NCBI GenBank assembly: GCA_018292915.2
Contig: JACVVK020000016.1
Location: forward strand, 1,910,001-1,974,000
DNA: 64,000 nt
DNA from: Batillaria attramentaria
Taxonomy: Eukaryota; Mollusca; Gastropoda; Batillariidae
Direction: 5' to 3'
Positions 23,601 to 33,328 of the stretch are shown piece after piece (within the stretch, counting starts at the first letter, position 1; every line of letters begins with the position of its first letter). A program made the translations under genes and the position numbers. The notes below the pieces were generated by a model. The model did no database searches. It saw only the letters and a program-made list of their open reading frames with translations, and was not told where the DNA came from.

Positions 23601-24579
23601 AGCAAGACAGTTTATCAGTATCGGTATTCAGCCATGAGATTTTTGGGCCCCGTGGCCAATTTCCGCCGTTTCCTCTCCCCCTCCCCCACTCCCCTGTTGG
23701 TGGATTTGAGGAGCACTTGACATTGCCGCCGTTTTCTATTTTTCTTTTAAAATGTATTGTTTTCCTCTTTTTTGAGAGAGCGGGAAAACTCATGGCTGAT
23801 GTTACTGCTTTCGGTTTCAAGTCTGAACTGTGTGCAGCCTTGATTTTCCTTTCACTGCAGGAGCGGTACACAGTCACACGTCTGTGTCTGCATCCCAGCA
23901 CACCACAGCTTCTGGCCCAGACTCAGGCTGGATACATCGCCCTCTTCTCCACTAACAGGCCATACAAGATGAACAGGAACAAACGCTTTGAGGGACATAA
24001 GGTATATAGGTGTCATCTGTCCACTACCCTCGACTGTGGATAGCAATTTCTTTAAATTATTGCAGCTCTACACAGATGAGTGTACAATATAGTTGATGTG
24101 TATACATGTAATTTTTGTCTCCGGCTATTTTCCTACATGTACATATCTGTGATGTTTTATTTTTCTCCCTTATTAGCCATTGTTAAATAGCAGGAATGTC
24201 ACAGAAAATAACAGACATGGATAAATACAGCACAGCCGCTTGCTGACGGATAGGTTGGCATTGATTATATATTGCCCATATTTGGCAAATACATGTGTAC
24301 CATAACTTGATTGCTGAACATGTGCTTTCTGATTTTGTTGGTTTCGGTGTTGTACAGATGGCAGGCTACAGCATTGGCATGTCAGTTTCTCACGATGGCA
24401 GTCTGGTTTACAGTGGTTGTGCACAAGGAAAGCTTCACTGCTACAGCTTCAACACTGGAAAGCAGATTCGAACCTTAGACTGTGGGGGTGATGTGGTGCT
24501 TGACGTAGCAGCACACCCAGTGCTGCCGTCTGTAGTGGCATGTGCAACATGGGGAGGAATGCTTCATCTTTTCCATTAA
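20681..24579 (+). CDS. WDR25: WD repeat-containing protein 25 (WDR25)
   Basis: Five coding exons: 20681-21569, 21832-22001, 22464-22601, 23861-24001 and 24358-24579, giving 519 aa, in frame, all introns GT-AG. The first ~190 residues are hydrophilic, acidic at the start (YGSDTDDNESEES) and poorly conserved. From about residue 215 WD40 repeats follow: LLLTASMDTTVRVWNAW, HKKAVRDAEWSADGRSILSC, FHPVSPNLLATGTSDCIQVW, DSADRSIMAWDFRTG, LLAQTQAGYIALFS, RPYKMNRNKRFEGHK and a final HPVLPSVVACATWGG. The wording of these blocks fits WDR25 and not its paralogue CDC40/PRP17; the NRPYKMNRNKRFEGHK and HPVLPSV blocks are the telling ones. A scaffold role is likely from the fold; the cellular function of WDR25 is little known. 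Its 5' end faces WARS1. Confidence 0.92.
22160..22200 (+). mobile_element. SINE tail fragment
   Basis: GGTGGAAAAGGACATTAAAC in WDR25 intron 2 matches the 3' tail of the SINE at 16845-17016 with one change. The tRNA head is missing. Confidence 0.5.
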
Positions 24580-24607
24580 ATACTCATTTGAAAACAAACA
24601 TTTTCTT

Positions 24608-24660
<53 letters not shown>
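24608..24660. repeat. (TG)n microsatellite
   Basis: About 25 TG units 30 bp after the WDR25 stop codon, probably inside its 3' UTR. Confidence 0.9.
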
Positions 24661-24661
<1 letters not shown>

Positions 24662-24844
24662 TACAGAGAGCTTGTTCTCACAAGAATGCCAACATTCCTT
24701 GGTCATGAAGAGCATTTCAATATTTTTCTTCAATTACACATTTTCCTTTTGTTCATGGAGGGGAGGGGGGGGGGCATATTTTGCCTGTTTGTTTTGGAGG
24801 GGGGTTAAACATATGAAACATGGGAGCATAGTAAACTACGCCAT

Positions 24845-25065
24845 AATTATGTTGTGGGTGATTTTGCACCCACACTTTAAATCAAACGTCTTTAGCTTGT
24901 TCAGTTTTCAGTCTGGATGCACAAAACTTCACGACTTTGTCAATAAGGGTACTAGTGAAGTGCTCACCAAAACTTGTGCAATTTTGTTTGTAAACAAGTA
25001 AAAAAACTACAAAACCACCCTATGGCCCTCCCAGTACGTCGCGGGTGCAAAACCTGGATCGCGCG
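24845..25065. repeat. Dispersed repeat, second copy, with hairpin
   Basis: Matches the LRRC73-intron repeat at 12108-12370 (shared AAGGGTACTAGTGAAGTGCT and flanking words). It begins with a short hairpin, GTGGGTG-ATTT-TGCACCCAC, at about 24853-24871. Confidence 0.5.
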
Positions 25066-26230
25066 TACACCCATGATTCAGTCAGTTTTAAGAGAGGCCG
25101 AACAACAAAACACAATCATCTGCAGTTTAGCGAGTTCAGCTGAAAACAGTTGTTAGCCCCGCTGGTCGCATGGATTTGCTATATGTTGACCTTGGGATGG
25201 GCCGTGTCCAGTTTTGTGTACTCGTACAACACGTGGGTCGCAAAGATCTAGGTGACTGGGTCACTTTGCAAAGCCTGCGGTCAGGATAACCGAGCGTACA
25301 CTTGACGTTCTCACTGTGTAGGGGCACCTCAGCCGCTGAGGAGGCATTAAAAGGTTCAAAGTATAATTAGGCATATGCATGCACGGGGTGATTTTTTTTT
25401 TTTTTTTGGGGGGGGGGGGGGCTGCATGACAAACACAGCCGCAGGGAAAGACTAGCATACCACGTGCTGCCGGCTGTGACCCCGGCATTTCAGTGTAGTA
25501 CAATGAACTGTTTTCAGCAAGCATACCACCAAAGACGAAAAACTGCTGTTTGCTGTCGCTTTTATTCGTGAGTGGTTACCTGCACTGTGTCAAAGACTGA
25601 CATGACCACTGCAGAACTCGTGTTTAAGTCGAGTTTAAGTTCAACAAGCGGACAGTCGACAGTGAAGCTGGAACCCTGCTGGCTGCAGAGAGACATGTGG
25701 TCACCGCCTGACACAACTGATACATGTAGCATGGACTCGGACAGGATCACACAGTCGGCTACTCCCACATCGAGTACCACAAACGACGGTGAGCTTGTGC
25801 ATTAGTTTCGCCGTATAACATGGAGACCACTGACATTGAGTTGTGACGGTCAGTTCGGCCTGATTATGGTACCCACTTTTCGGGCTTACTTGGAGTAGTG
25901 CACTCCGCACGAACCGCCGTCAGTTTGTGGATGACTGATATTCGTGCAGCGAGACTTCCCCCCCCCTCCCCCTCCACTGAGTGTCGGCTTTTACTCGCTG
26001 AACAGGGCACTGTGAAACTTAAACACGTACATGTTCGAACTCAAGCAAAACATACACTAGGAGCACAGAAAAAGCATTCCTTGGTGTCTCTGTCTCTGTC
26101 GGCTCTGTCTGTCTGTCTGTCTCTCTCTCTCTCCGAGGCTCTCCGGCTCCGTGTGCGTGCGCGCGGTTCTGTTCTGGTTGTTTGGTCGTCTGTTAACAAA
26201 TGTGCCTGGTTGTGTTTGACAAGGAGTTTA
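25066..26230. other. Intergenic / possible 5' UTR region; no gene proven
   Basis: Contains a Ser/Thr-rich plus-strand frame at 25572-25788 that ends at a donor-like GTGAGC. Joining it to the acceptor-like site at 26233 puts it out of frame with the downstream gene, so it cannot be its N-terminus through that join. A G tract (25408-25422) and a CT-rich run (26100-26135) are also present. Confidence 0.45.
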
Positions 26231-26237
26231 CAGGCAT

Positions 26238-27622
26238 ATGATTTATGGTTATGATTGGTCGTCAGTGAAACTACCGAAGAACGCGGTAGAACTGATAGCC
26301 ACAGCTATAGAGAAGTGTGACACACCGTATCCCACAGTCACCCAGATGGCCACCTACATCCACGACAACGTCTCCACCTACCACGACCAGGATCTGACCA
26401 TCCTCGTCAAAATGGTGCACCACCACCTCAGTAGGGACACGAACAACTACTTCCTGCCTGTCATGATGTCGGGACAAACGTCACATAACCCAGCTTCCTG
26501 CAGGTAGTCTGGTCTGCTTGGCATTTTGTTCTTGTTTGTCTCTTGTTGATGGTGGTGGTGGTGGTTGGGGGGGGGGGGGGGGTATGCGGTGCCATAGAGT
26601 GAGGCACTTGTGGTGATGTAATGTGAAGTACTGTTGGAGACTGGTTTGTTCAAGTTTATTTTATGTGTTACGATATGGCGAAGGGAATGCAAAGCCGCCC
26701 AGGCACAACCGTAGATTCTATAGATGTATGGTGTGTTTCTACACTGCTGCGACTGTTTTCATGTTAAAATTGTGCTGTTAGGCCCAGATGGTACCTGCAT
26801 ACGACTTAACGCGCACGAATATCCCACTTTATGGACTCTTTTTCGATTTTGGCCCTGTACGTGAAATCAGGCAAGATTAACGGTTCCTTGACGGCTCTTA
26901 TTGCGTGAAACAATCCACCCAAACGTCAATTAATTATGATTTTTTTTTTTTTTTTTTAGTGAGACCACTCGTGCACAAGCCCAAACTTTCTTGGTAGAAC
27001 TGAATTGAGTTAAAGACTTTTTCTCCCGAATCAGTCAAGATGCTTGTCTGTTGAGCTCGAATTTGAAGAGATGGAAGCCCATGACGTAGCCGACAGTCAG
27101 GTAGTCGTTCCTTGTGCACGTGATGGTTTTGCCTTTTGGTTTAGTTCATTTTTCAATTGAATGATACGTTCATACTATGCGTGTAACCACCTGCAGTAAC
27201 GGTGCGTTTTCTTGATCACCCACAATAGGTTCATTCTTTTTTCCAGGTGGGCTTTGAACCGCCAGGCAGTGGTAGTATCTGTTGACGGGTCACTGATGAG
27301 GCGCCGCTTTCACCCGTACCCCTACCGCCAGTATACTGGCTCCCCCTACACGCCGGCCACCGCCAGTCCCAGTGTCCTCATCTCGCCCAGCGGAAGTAAG
27401 ACCGCGTCCAGCAGCCCTCTCCCCATGCCCACGTTCCCTACTGCTACTTACGGACCGTCCTATGTCAGCGGCATGCCGGGAACTATGGTGGCCGCAGGCA
27501 GCAAGGTTGTCAGTGGACCCATGCCTCGCTTCTCCAGTATGACGGGAAGGATGTACGGGTCTCCTGTTTCTGGGACAAACATCAAATCGCCATCTGGCGT
27601 GACCTACTTGTCCATGTACTGA
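26238..27622 (+). CDS. Putative divergent forkhead-like winged-helix protein
   Basis: Two exons, 26238-26503 and 27247-27622, joined through CTGCAG/GTAGTC and TTTCCAG/GTGGGC with the frame kept, giving 213 aa. An in-frame TGA lies 21 bases before the ATG. Residues ~14-100 line up by eye with a forkhead box: LIATAI for helix 1 (family LIAMAI), TVTQMATYI for helix 2 (LTLSQIYxxI), then a Tyr, then KMVHHHLSRDTNNYFLPV for the recognition helix and start of wing 1 (SIRHNLSLNxCFVKV), and RWAL where the family has W(T/A)L. The usual Trp and the Asn after the conserved His are missing. The intron falls between the two wings. Residues ~115-213 are low-complexity Ser/Pro/Thr/Tyr-rich and end VTYLSMY. 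If correct this would be a nuclear DNA-binding protein; a histone H1-type winged helix is the alternative. The family is inferred, the gene model itself is better supported. Confidence 0.55.
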
Positions 27623-28674
27623 ACGTCTCCCATGTCCATGTGATGAGTTTATTCAGCACGTCAGGATGCGCGTTAATGTGACCTCGTATCATGTGCAGAA
27701 CACCGGCCTAGCACGACCTGCTCTATTTGCAAACGTTACTGAGTCGATCTTCTCACCGCTTTGTCACCTGAAGCTTGACCAGGTCCGCTTGACAACAGCT
27801 GAAGGCGAGTGGAAATAACAGACTTGTATCCATGGCCCTAGTACAGTGTACATGTATCTAAGATGCTGTCGTCAGCAAGAAGTGACCCGCATTACTGCTG
27901 TGTTGAATGCTGCAGTCTCCATTGAACCAGGTGTGGTGCATTCCTTAAACCACGCGCTCAGCTCCAAGTTCAGTTTGCGTTTGTACGTGCAACCAGTGTG
28001 TGCATATCTGATTAAACGGTGACGTAACACTGTCAAAGCAGAAGTCTTGTGCTGAAATGACTTGCCTTTATCTGACAACATTATTTTCAGTATATTTTGA
28101 GGCTTCTTGTTATTTTTCGCCTTGCCAGCACTGGCAGGTGAAGGAAGTTCCGTGGATTTGAAGTATTTTCTCACTCAGGTTTCACTTTTGAAACAATACG
28201 TGTGACGTACAGTGTGTGTCTGGATTATTGTGCGAAGTTTGAAATTTATGATACAATCGTTTAAAAAGTTCACATATGACAGGACGGTGTTGTTTTTGTT
28301 CCAGATAGTTTTCGAAAAGGGGGGGGGGGGGGGGGGGGCGGGGCGTCTGCCTGAAGTAAATCATCTGGAAAAGTGCGATTTTTAGCGAGAAATTTCCGGC
28401 TGAAATTAGCCCACTAATATAGTCTGTTTCGCTGAATTGGGCGCACCCCACTGTGAAAATTATCGCTATTGTAACAGATTTGGCTGCGTTGGCGGTGGAG
28501 GAGTCAACTGTTGCCAAATGACAGTTCACAATTACACACATACAGCCATAGGCACACACGAACACACACTAACTGAAAACATTTAACCGGCGTACACGTT
28601 TACGACGAGTCGTGCACAATAAACGACAAATAACCTAAGCCAGTGAAGCTAACGAGCTTAAGGTGCACACACAT

Positions 28675-28790
28675 GCTTTCTACCAGCCACTGCCCTCTAC
28701 CAGCCACAGCCCTCTACCAGCCACTGCCCTCTACCAGCCACTGCCCTCTACCAGCCACTGCCCTCTACCAGCCACAGCCCTCTCAGTGCT
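28675..28790. repeat. 17-bp tandem repeat
   Basis: About seven copies of CTCTACCAGCCACTGCC with ACTGCC/ACAGCC variants. Confidence 0.9.
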
Positions 28791-29084
28791 TCAGAAGCAC
28801 GAACTGAATAACTAACAAACGAGGCCGACCAGCTAAACACATCTAGAACACGATGCACCAGGTGAAGAATATTAAATAATAACACTTCTTCCTTTCAGGA
28901 CGTGTACTTACTGTTTGTTATGTTATGCGTATAAACGTTACAAAACACAGACAGCAGATAAGATAAACAAAACTTGAAACTGTACGCAAGGAATATGCTC
29001 GTCAAAGTTCTAAAATATGAATAATCTATTGTACTACAGACATTGTTTGCGTTTCGGTTAAGTTCCTGCTCGTGGTATTTTTCC

Positions 29085-29267
29085 ACGTTGAAAAGAAACG
29101 CTCAGCTTTGCGAATGACTTACGTCACCTTTCACATGACAGTCACTACATGGTCACAGCACGCCAGATACATACTACGTTGAAAAGAAACGCTCAGCTTT
29201 GCGAATGACTTACGTCACCTTTCACATGACAGTCACTACATGGTCACAGCACGCCAGATACATACTA
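29085..29267. repeat. 91-bp tandem duplication
   Basis: Two identical copies (29085-29175 and 29176-29266) beginning ACGTTGAAAAGAAACGCTCA and ending CCAGATACATACT. Each copy holds GACTTACGTCACC, a half-CRE-like ACGTCA. Identity indicates a recent event. Confidence 0.92.
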
Positions 29268-29551
29268 TTACATGTACGTTTATCCGATGGTACTGGAGAT
29301 GGATCCGTACTCTGCCCGAAGGTCATCTGAACTGAGACTGGGTTTACACGTGCAACTTTGATGAATATCGTTCCTGTTTTTGTTTTTTGTTGTTGTTTTT
29401 TTTCAGTTCGTGTTAAACATAACAAAATATAATGATGCAAAAGAAATACAAATACATCATCTGTGTATATTGTCTCCTGCCAGTCTCACAAACCAGCAAT
29501 CAAACGTCTAAAGCCTACACGGACGCGTTTTCAATAGCGTCATTGTATAAT

Positions 29552-30637
29552 CTACTCCATGCTGTGGAGCACCCTGCCCGTGCACCCGGTGTGTTCCGAG
29601 AGCTGCACAACCACGTCCTCGCCAAACGTCACCTTCTTCCGACTACTCTGCCCAGGAGACTGCGACCCTCCCAACCCAGCAGGACCCCGGCAGTCCAGCG
29701 ACAGGTTACTGTGTGAGGAGTACGGACGTTGCCGGTAGGACGACGTCCCTTGTGAGGCAGGTACTGGCGTCTGCCTGAGGATGGACCTGGCGGGTTGACG
29801 CCGATGCTGGGAACCTTCTCGCCGAAAGGGAAACTGGTGGTAATGGTGGTGGTGGTTGTGGTGGTGGTAGTAGTCATGGGGGTCTTGATGACGGTGGTAT
29901 TGGTAGTGGTGGTTGTGGTGCGTGCCCCGGGGTGAAGACAGTGAGGGGGACGGGGCGTGGCCCTGTGTTGCGCGCTGCCTTTGGGCCTGCATGAGGCTGA
30001 GGGCCGCCTTGTATAACTGTGGCATAGGGTTCCCCGGCTGACAACGCCCGATTCGCTCATCGTCACTCTGCCGGCGTTGGTGCTGGTGGTGATGCGTGCT
30101 GGTGGGTTTTCGGGCAATTTCTTGATGCTGGCGGCTGTGACGCCGGTGCTGCTGATGGTGGTTGTGCGTCTGGTGGTGGAGGCTGTTGTCGTGCAGGTGT
30201 TGTTCCTCCATGTAGGGACTTCCTGAAGCTTTCCCTGTCCGCCATCCCGTCCTGGTCTTGTTCCCGGCGCTGTGCGGCCGTTGGACTCGCGTTACCCGAA
30301 GTCTCTCCGAGCCATTCTGACCGAAAGTGAGCACGCTAGGCTGTACGGCCACTTTGAGGGAACCCCGCCCTGCTTCTCCCTCTTTACTGCCTGCCGTACC
30401 CTTTCCAGCCAGCCTTCTGGGCTCGTGCACCGTGTCCATGGTGGTTGCTACTCCAACGTCCATCTCTACCTTCACGGCCGTATGACAGCCCACGCGCGAC
30501 GATGACGTCAAGGGACGTGGCTTCCAGTGATTGGATGGGCGCCACTGAGGTTCGTGGGGGGCCATGGCGTGTTGGAACTGAAGAGTCATTGTCCGTGGTA
30601 CGTTCAGCACGTTCTGTGTGCCCCCAGCCTGCAACAT
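29552..30637 (-). CDS. His-rich protein with SILK and RVxF (PP1-docking) motifs
   Basis: A single open frame of 361 aa starting at ATG 30637. It is not a member of a family I recognise. Residues ~150-280 are rich in His, Gln, Arg and Ser (runs such as HHHNHHHHYHQF), consistent with a disordered chain. Near the C-terminus are two short motifs known from protein phosphatase 1 regulators: SILR at about 285-288 (the [GS]IL[RK] motif) and RKKVTFGEDVVVQL with KVTF at about 335-338 (RVxF), followed by a Val-Val-Val stretch that could serve as the hydrophobic pair often found after RVxF. The order SILK then RVxF is that of inhibitor-2. A PP1-binding protein is inferred. Upstream exons cannot be excluded, since a CAG lies just after the start codon. 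The intact frame over a kilobase of GC-rich sequence favours a real gene. Confidence 0.6.
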   Translation of the reverse strand: MLQAGGTQNVLNVPRTMTLQFQHAMAPHEPQWRPSNHWKPRPLTSSSRVGCHTAVKVEMDVGVATTMDTVHEPRRLAGKGTAGSKEGEAGRGSLKVAVQPSVLTFGQNGSERLRVTRVQRPHSAGNKTRTGWRTGKASGSPYMEEQHLHDNSLHHQTHNHHQQHRRHSRQHQEIARKPTSTHHHQHQRRQSDDERIGRCQPGNPMPQLYKAALSLMQAQRQRATQGHAPSPSLSSPRGTHHNHHYQYHRHQDPHDYYHHHNHHHHYHQFPFRREGSQHRRQPARSILRQTPVPASQGTSSYRQRPYSSHSNLSLDCRGPAGLGGSQSPGQSSRKKVTFGEDVVVQLSEHTGCTGRVLHSME

Positions 30638-31990
30638 GTGCGGGGAATTTGAACAGGTAAATATGTCATAAACCAGGGCGCAAGACGCAAGAGATGACTG
30701 AGTGTTTTCCCTTTGCCTGCCTACAGATCAAATAGTTTCAAACCTCATCTACGTTCAACTTGTAAGAGAGCCTAAGTGCTTACCAAATTCATAGCACTTC
30801 GACCCTTTTACAAAATAGTGTTGTGGAGCAGACGGCAGCAACATTAAAACTGCAACAATCACATTCATTACCCAAATGATAATGTCCGTATTTCGCGTCA
30901 CCCCAGAAAAAAAATAATTGTTGAGCACAATGAAAGAGATTAAAAAAGATTTAAAAAGGCCAGAAGAAAAGCATACTTTGTTTTATATTCAGAAACCTGT
31001 CAGGACACGATTTAGTCTGAACATGACTAAAGGAAAAATCTACGGCCTTTATATACGGTACACAACACACGCCTCACCAGCTGCATTAGTAGCATGTGTA
31101 AACAAAGTACTTGCTGCTTCATAACAATGTGTCGGAAGTCTGTGAAAATATCGTATTATATGTATATACAATCATATATTGTTGTATAATTGTATAGTGT
31201 ATATCAACGCAGAGAATAATCAATTGAAGACATTTTATACGCACCGTCTGGCTATGTTGCAGACCTTGTCGACTCTAATCCAGGCTTTACCCTGTGCATT
31301 TCTGTCTGTGCGGTTCAAGTCACCACAGTACAACCATTACGAGAAACTCCAACTTCTTCACCGCCCAGTCTAACTTCATTTGAAGCCGCTTATCAGCCCA
31401 AGGCCCCAACTGGGTCCTTTGTATAATGTGGGTGGCTGAGAGTGTAAATGTTATGTTAATGAGCGGAGTTCTCTCTTTACTCACGTTTCTAATCAGCTTG
31501 GAACACATTACTGTGCCGATTGAAACAGGAATGCAATTGTGAGTGGTGTATGGTAATGTGAACCACAAACTTCAAGACAATGCCATTACTTGCTTAATAC
31601 ATGCTAAACAAACAAAAAAACAAACCCTAGGAAAAAATAAACAAACGAGCGAATTATCACCACCACCATCAACAATAGCAATACCACACACACACACACA
31701 CACGGAAGGTGAACACTAGAGAGCTTTGAGTTCGAACACACCGGGAAAATGTACTCATGTGCATGTTTAATACGAAGTTTGAAATACACATTTTAAGCAA
31801 AATGCGGATGTCACAGAAGGAATATATTGCTATGGGCCATTGTGGACGTATACTGTGACCAGTTTGCCCTCGACTTGCATTGTGGGAGGTGAGAAATCGA
31901 CACTGGTTGATAGCTGCTTGATTTGCATGTCGTTTATCAGACCTGCCTGGACACGGCTGGTACTGGGAGGGATCGACAGGTGTTTGATTA
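30638..31990. other. Intergenic; no gene seen
   Basis: AT-rich with short frames only. A (CA)n run lies at about 31684-31703. Nothing with domain or splice support was found. Confidence 0.55.
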
Positions 31991-31996
31991 ATGTAC

Positions 31997-32592
31997 TGAC
32001 AGAGCGCACGGTCACTACTGATAGACGGAGGAACAGAAAGCCGACAGAGTGCACGGTCACTACTGATAGACGGAGGAACAGAAAGCCGACAGAGTGCACG
32101 GTCACTACTGATAGACGGAGGAACAGAAAGCCGACAGAGCGCACGGTCACTACTGATAGACGGAGGAACAGAAAGCCGACAGAGTGCACGGTCACTACTG
32201 ATAGACGGAGGAACAGAAAGCCGACAGAGTGCACGGTCACTACTGATAGACGGAGGAACAGAAAGCCCACAGAGCGCACGGTCACTACTGATAGACGGAG
32301 GAACAGAAAGCCCACAGAGCGCACGGTCACTACTGATAGACGGAGGAACAGAAAGCCGACAGAGTGCACGGTCACTACTGATAGACGGAGGAACAGAAAG
32401 CCGACAGAGTGCACGGTCACTACTGATAGACGGAGGAACAGAAAGCCGACAGAGTGCACGGTCACTACTGATAGACGGAGGAACAGAAAGCCGACAGAGT
32501 GCACGGTCACTACTGATAGACGGAGGAACAGAAAGCCGACAGAGTGCACGGTCACTACTGATAGACGGAGGAACAGAAAGCCGACAGAGCGC
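31997..32592. repeat. 45-bp minisatellite, about 13 units
   Basis: Near-identical units beginning GACAGAGTGCACGGTCACTA and ending GGAACAGAAAGCC, with GTGCAC/GCGCAC and GCCGAC/GCCCAC variants. As 45 is divisible by three and the unit lacks stops in several frames, long ORFs of 240-310 aa run through it on both strands; they show no start context, domain or splice evidence and are treated as shadows. Confidence 0.93.
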
Positions 32593-33160
32593 CAACAGCA
32601 CGCATGCCTTGCTTAGGCCAAAACAAAAACCACATATGGTTCTGGGACCCCACCGTGTGACTAGATTTTCAGAGCCGACCTTTTCAAGACAGGGTAGGTG
32701 CAGGATACTTTATTTTTTGGCAGAGGGTTAATTTCAAACCTGATTGCAAAGACGGTTTGTCAGAGACACGTGTCATGATTTTTGGGTTCGAAGGTATGAG
32801 ATGAATATAACCAAGTGAAATACATTTGAAAAAAGTAAACATCCTCTAGTCTAAGACAATTTTTGCAGACTCCTTTTCCGAGTCTGCTGCCACTCTTTTT
32901 AATAGAAATCTGCGTTAAGAATTGGTCCAGAAATCCCAGTTGACAAGAAGAACAACGGTATTGCCTTGCATGGTCTCATCTTTGTGAACAGGTTTTAATC
33001 TTTTGTGATGTTTTCCATTCGTTTCTGCGCTGTGTATAATAAACGTGGTTGAACGGGGAACTGCATGCATTATTATGTGTCTGTTTTGAAAATCACGAGC
33101 AAAGCCTAGAAAAGATAATACACCGTGACATAAACACCACAAAACAGCATAAACATCGCC

Positions 33161-33166
33161 TTTATT
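33161..33166 (-). promoter_or_regulatory. Poly(A) signal of the coiled-coil gene
   Basis: AATAAA on the minus strand, 163 bp beyond the stop codon at 33329. Confidence 0.55.
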
Positions 33167-33328
33167 AATCGTATCAGTTACTGACATGATGTACAATAAG
33201 TCGTCTCTGCTGTTTTCAAGGAAAACTAAACGAAGGGACCACTACAGTAATACTGATGTTTTGTCGAGTTTTCACACTGAATGTGAGCATCACAGAATCT
33301 GCCTGGTGACCAGTATAAATGATCACTG

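Noticed and set aside
20681..24579. CDC40/PRP17 as the identity of the WD40 gene
   Set aside because: The WD repeats share the CDC40 fold family, but the diagnostic blocks (RPYKMNRNKRFEGHK, HPVLPSV, LLAQTQAGYIALFS) fit WDR25, and the CDC40 N-terminal blocks are missing.
25572..25805. Ser/Thr-rich frame with donor-like GTGAGC as first exon of the forkhead-like gene
   Set aside because: Joining 25788 to the acceptor at 26233 gives the wrong phase and a stop codon.
28675..28790. CRISPR-like array of 17-bp repeats
   Set aside because: The repeats are contiguous without spacers in a eukaryotic genome; it is a plain tandem repeat.
31669..32616. 310-, 258- and 241-codon frames as protein genes
   Set aside because: All are readings of the 45-bp minisatellite in different frames and strands.
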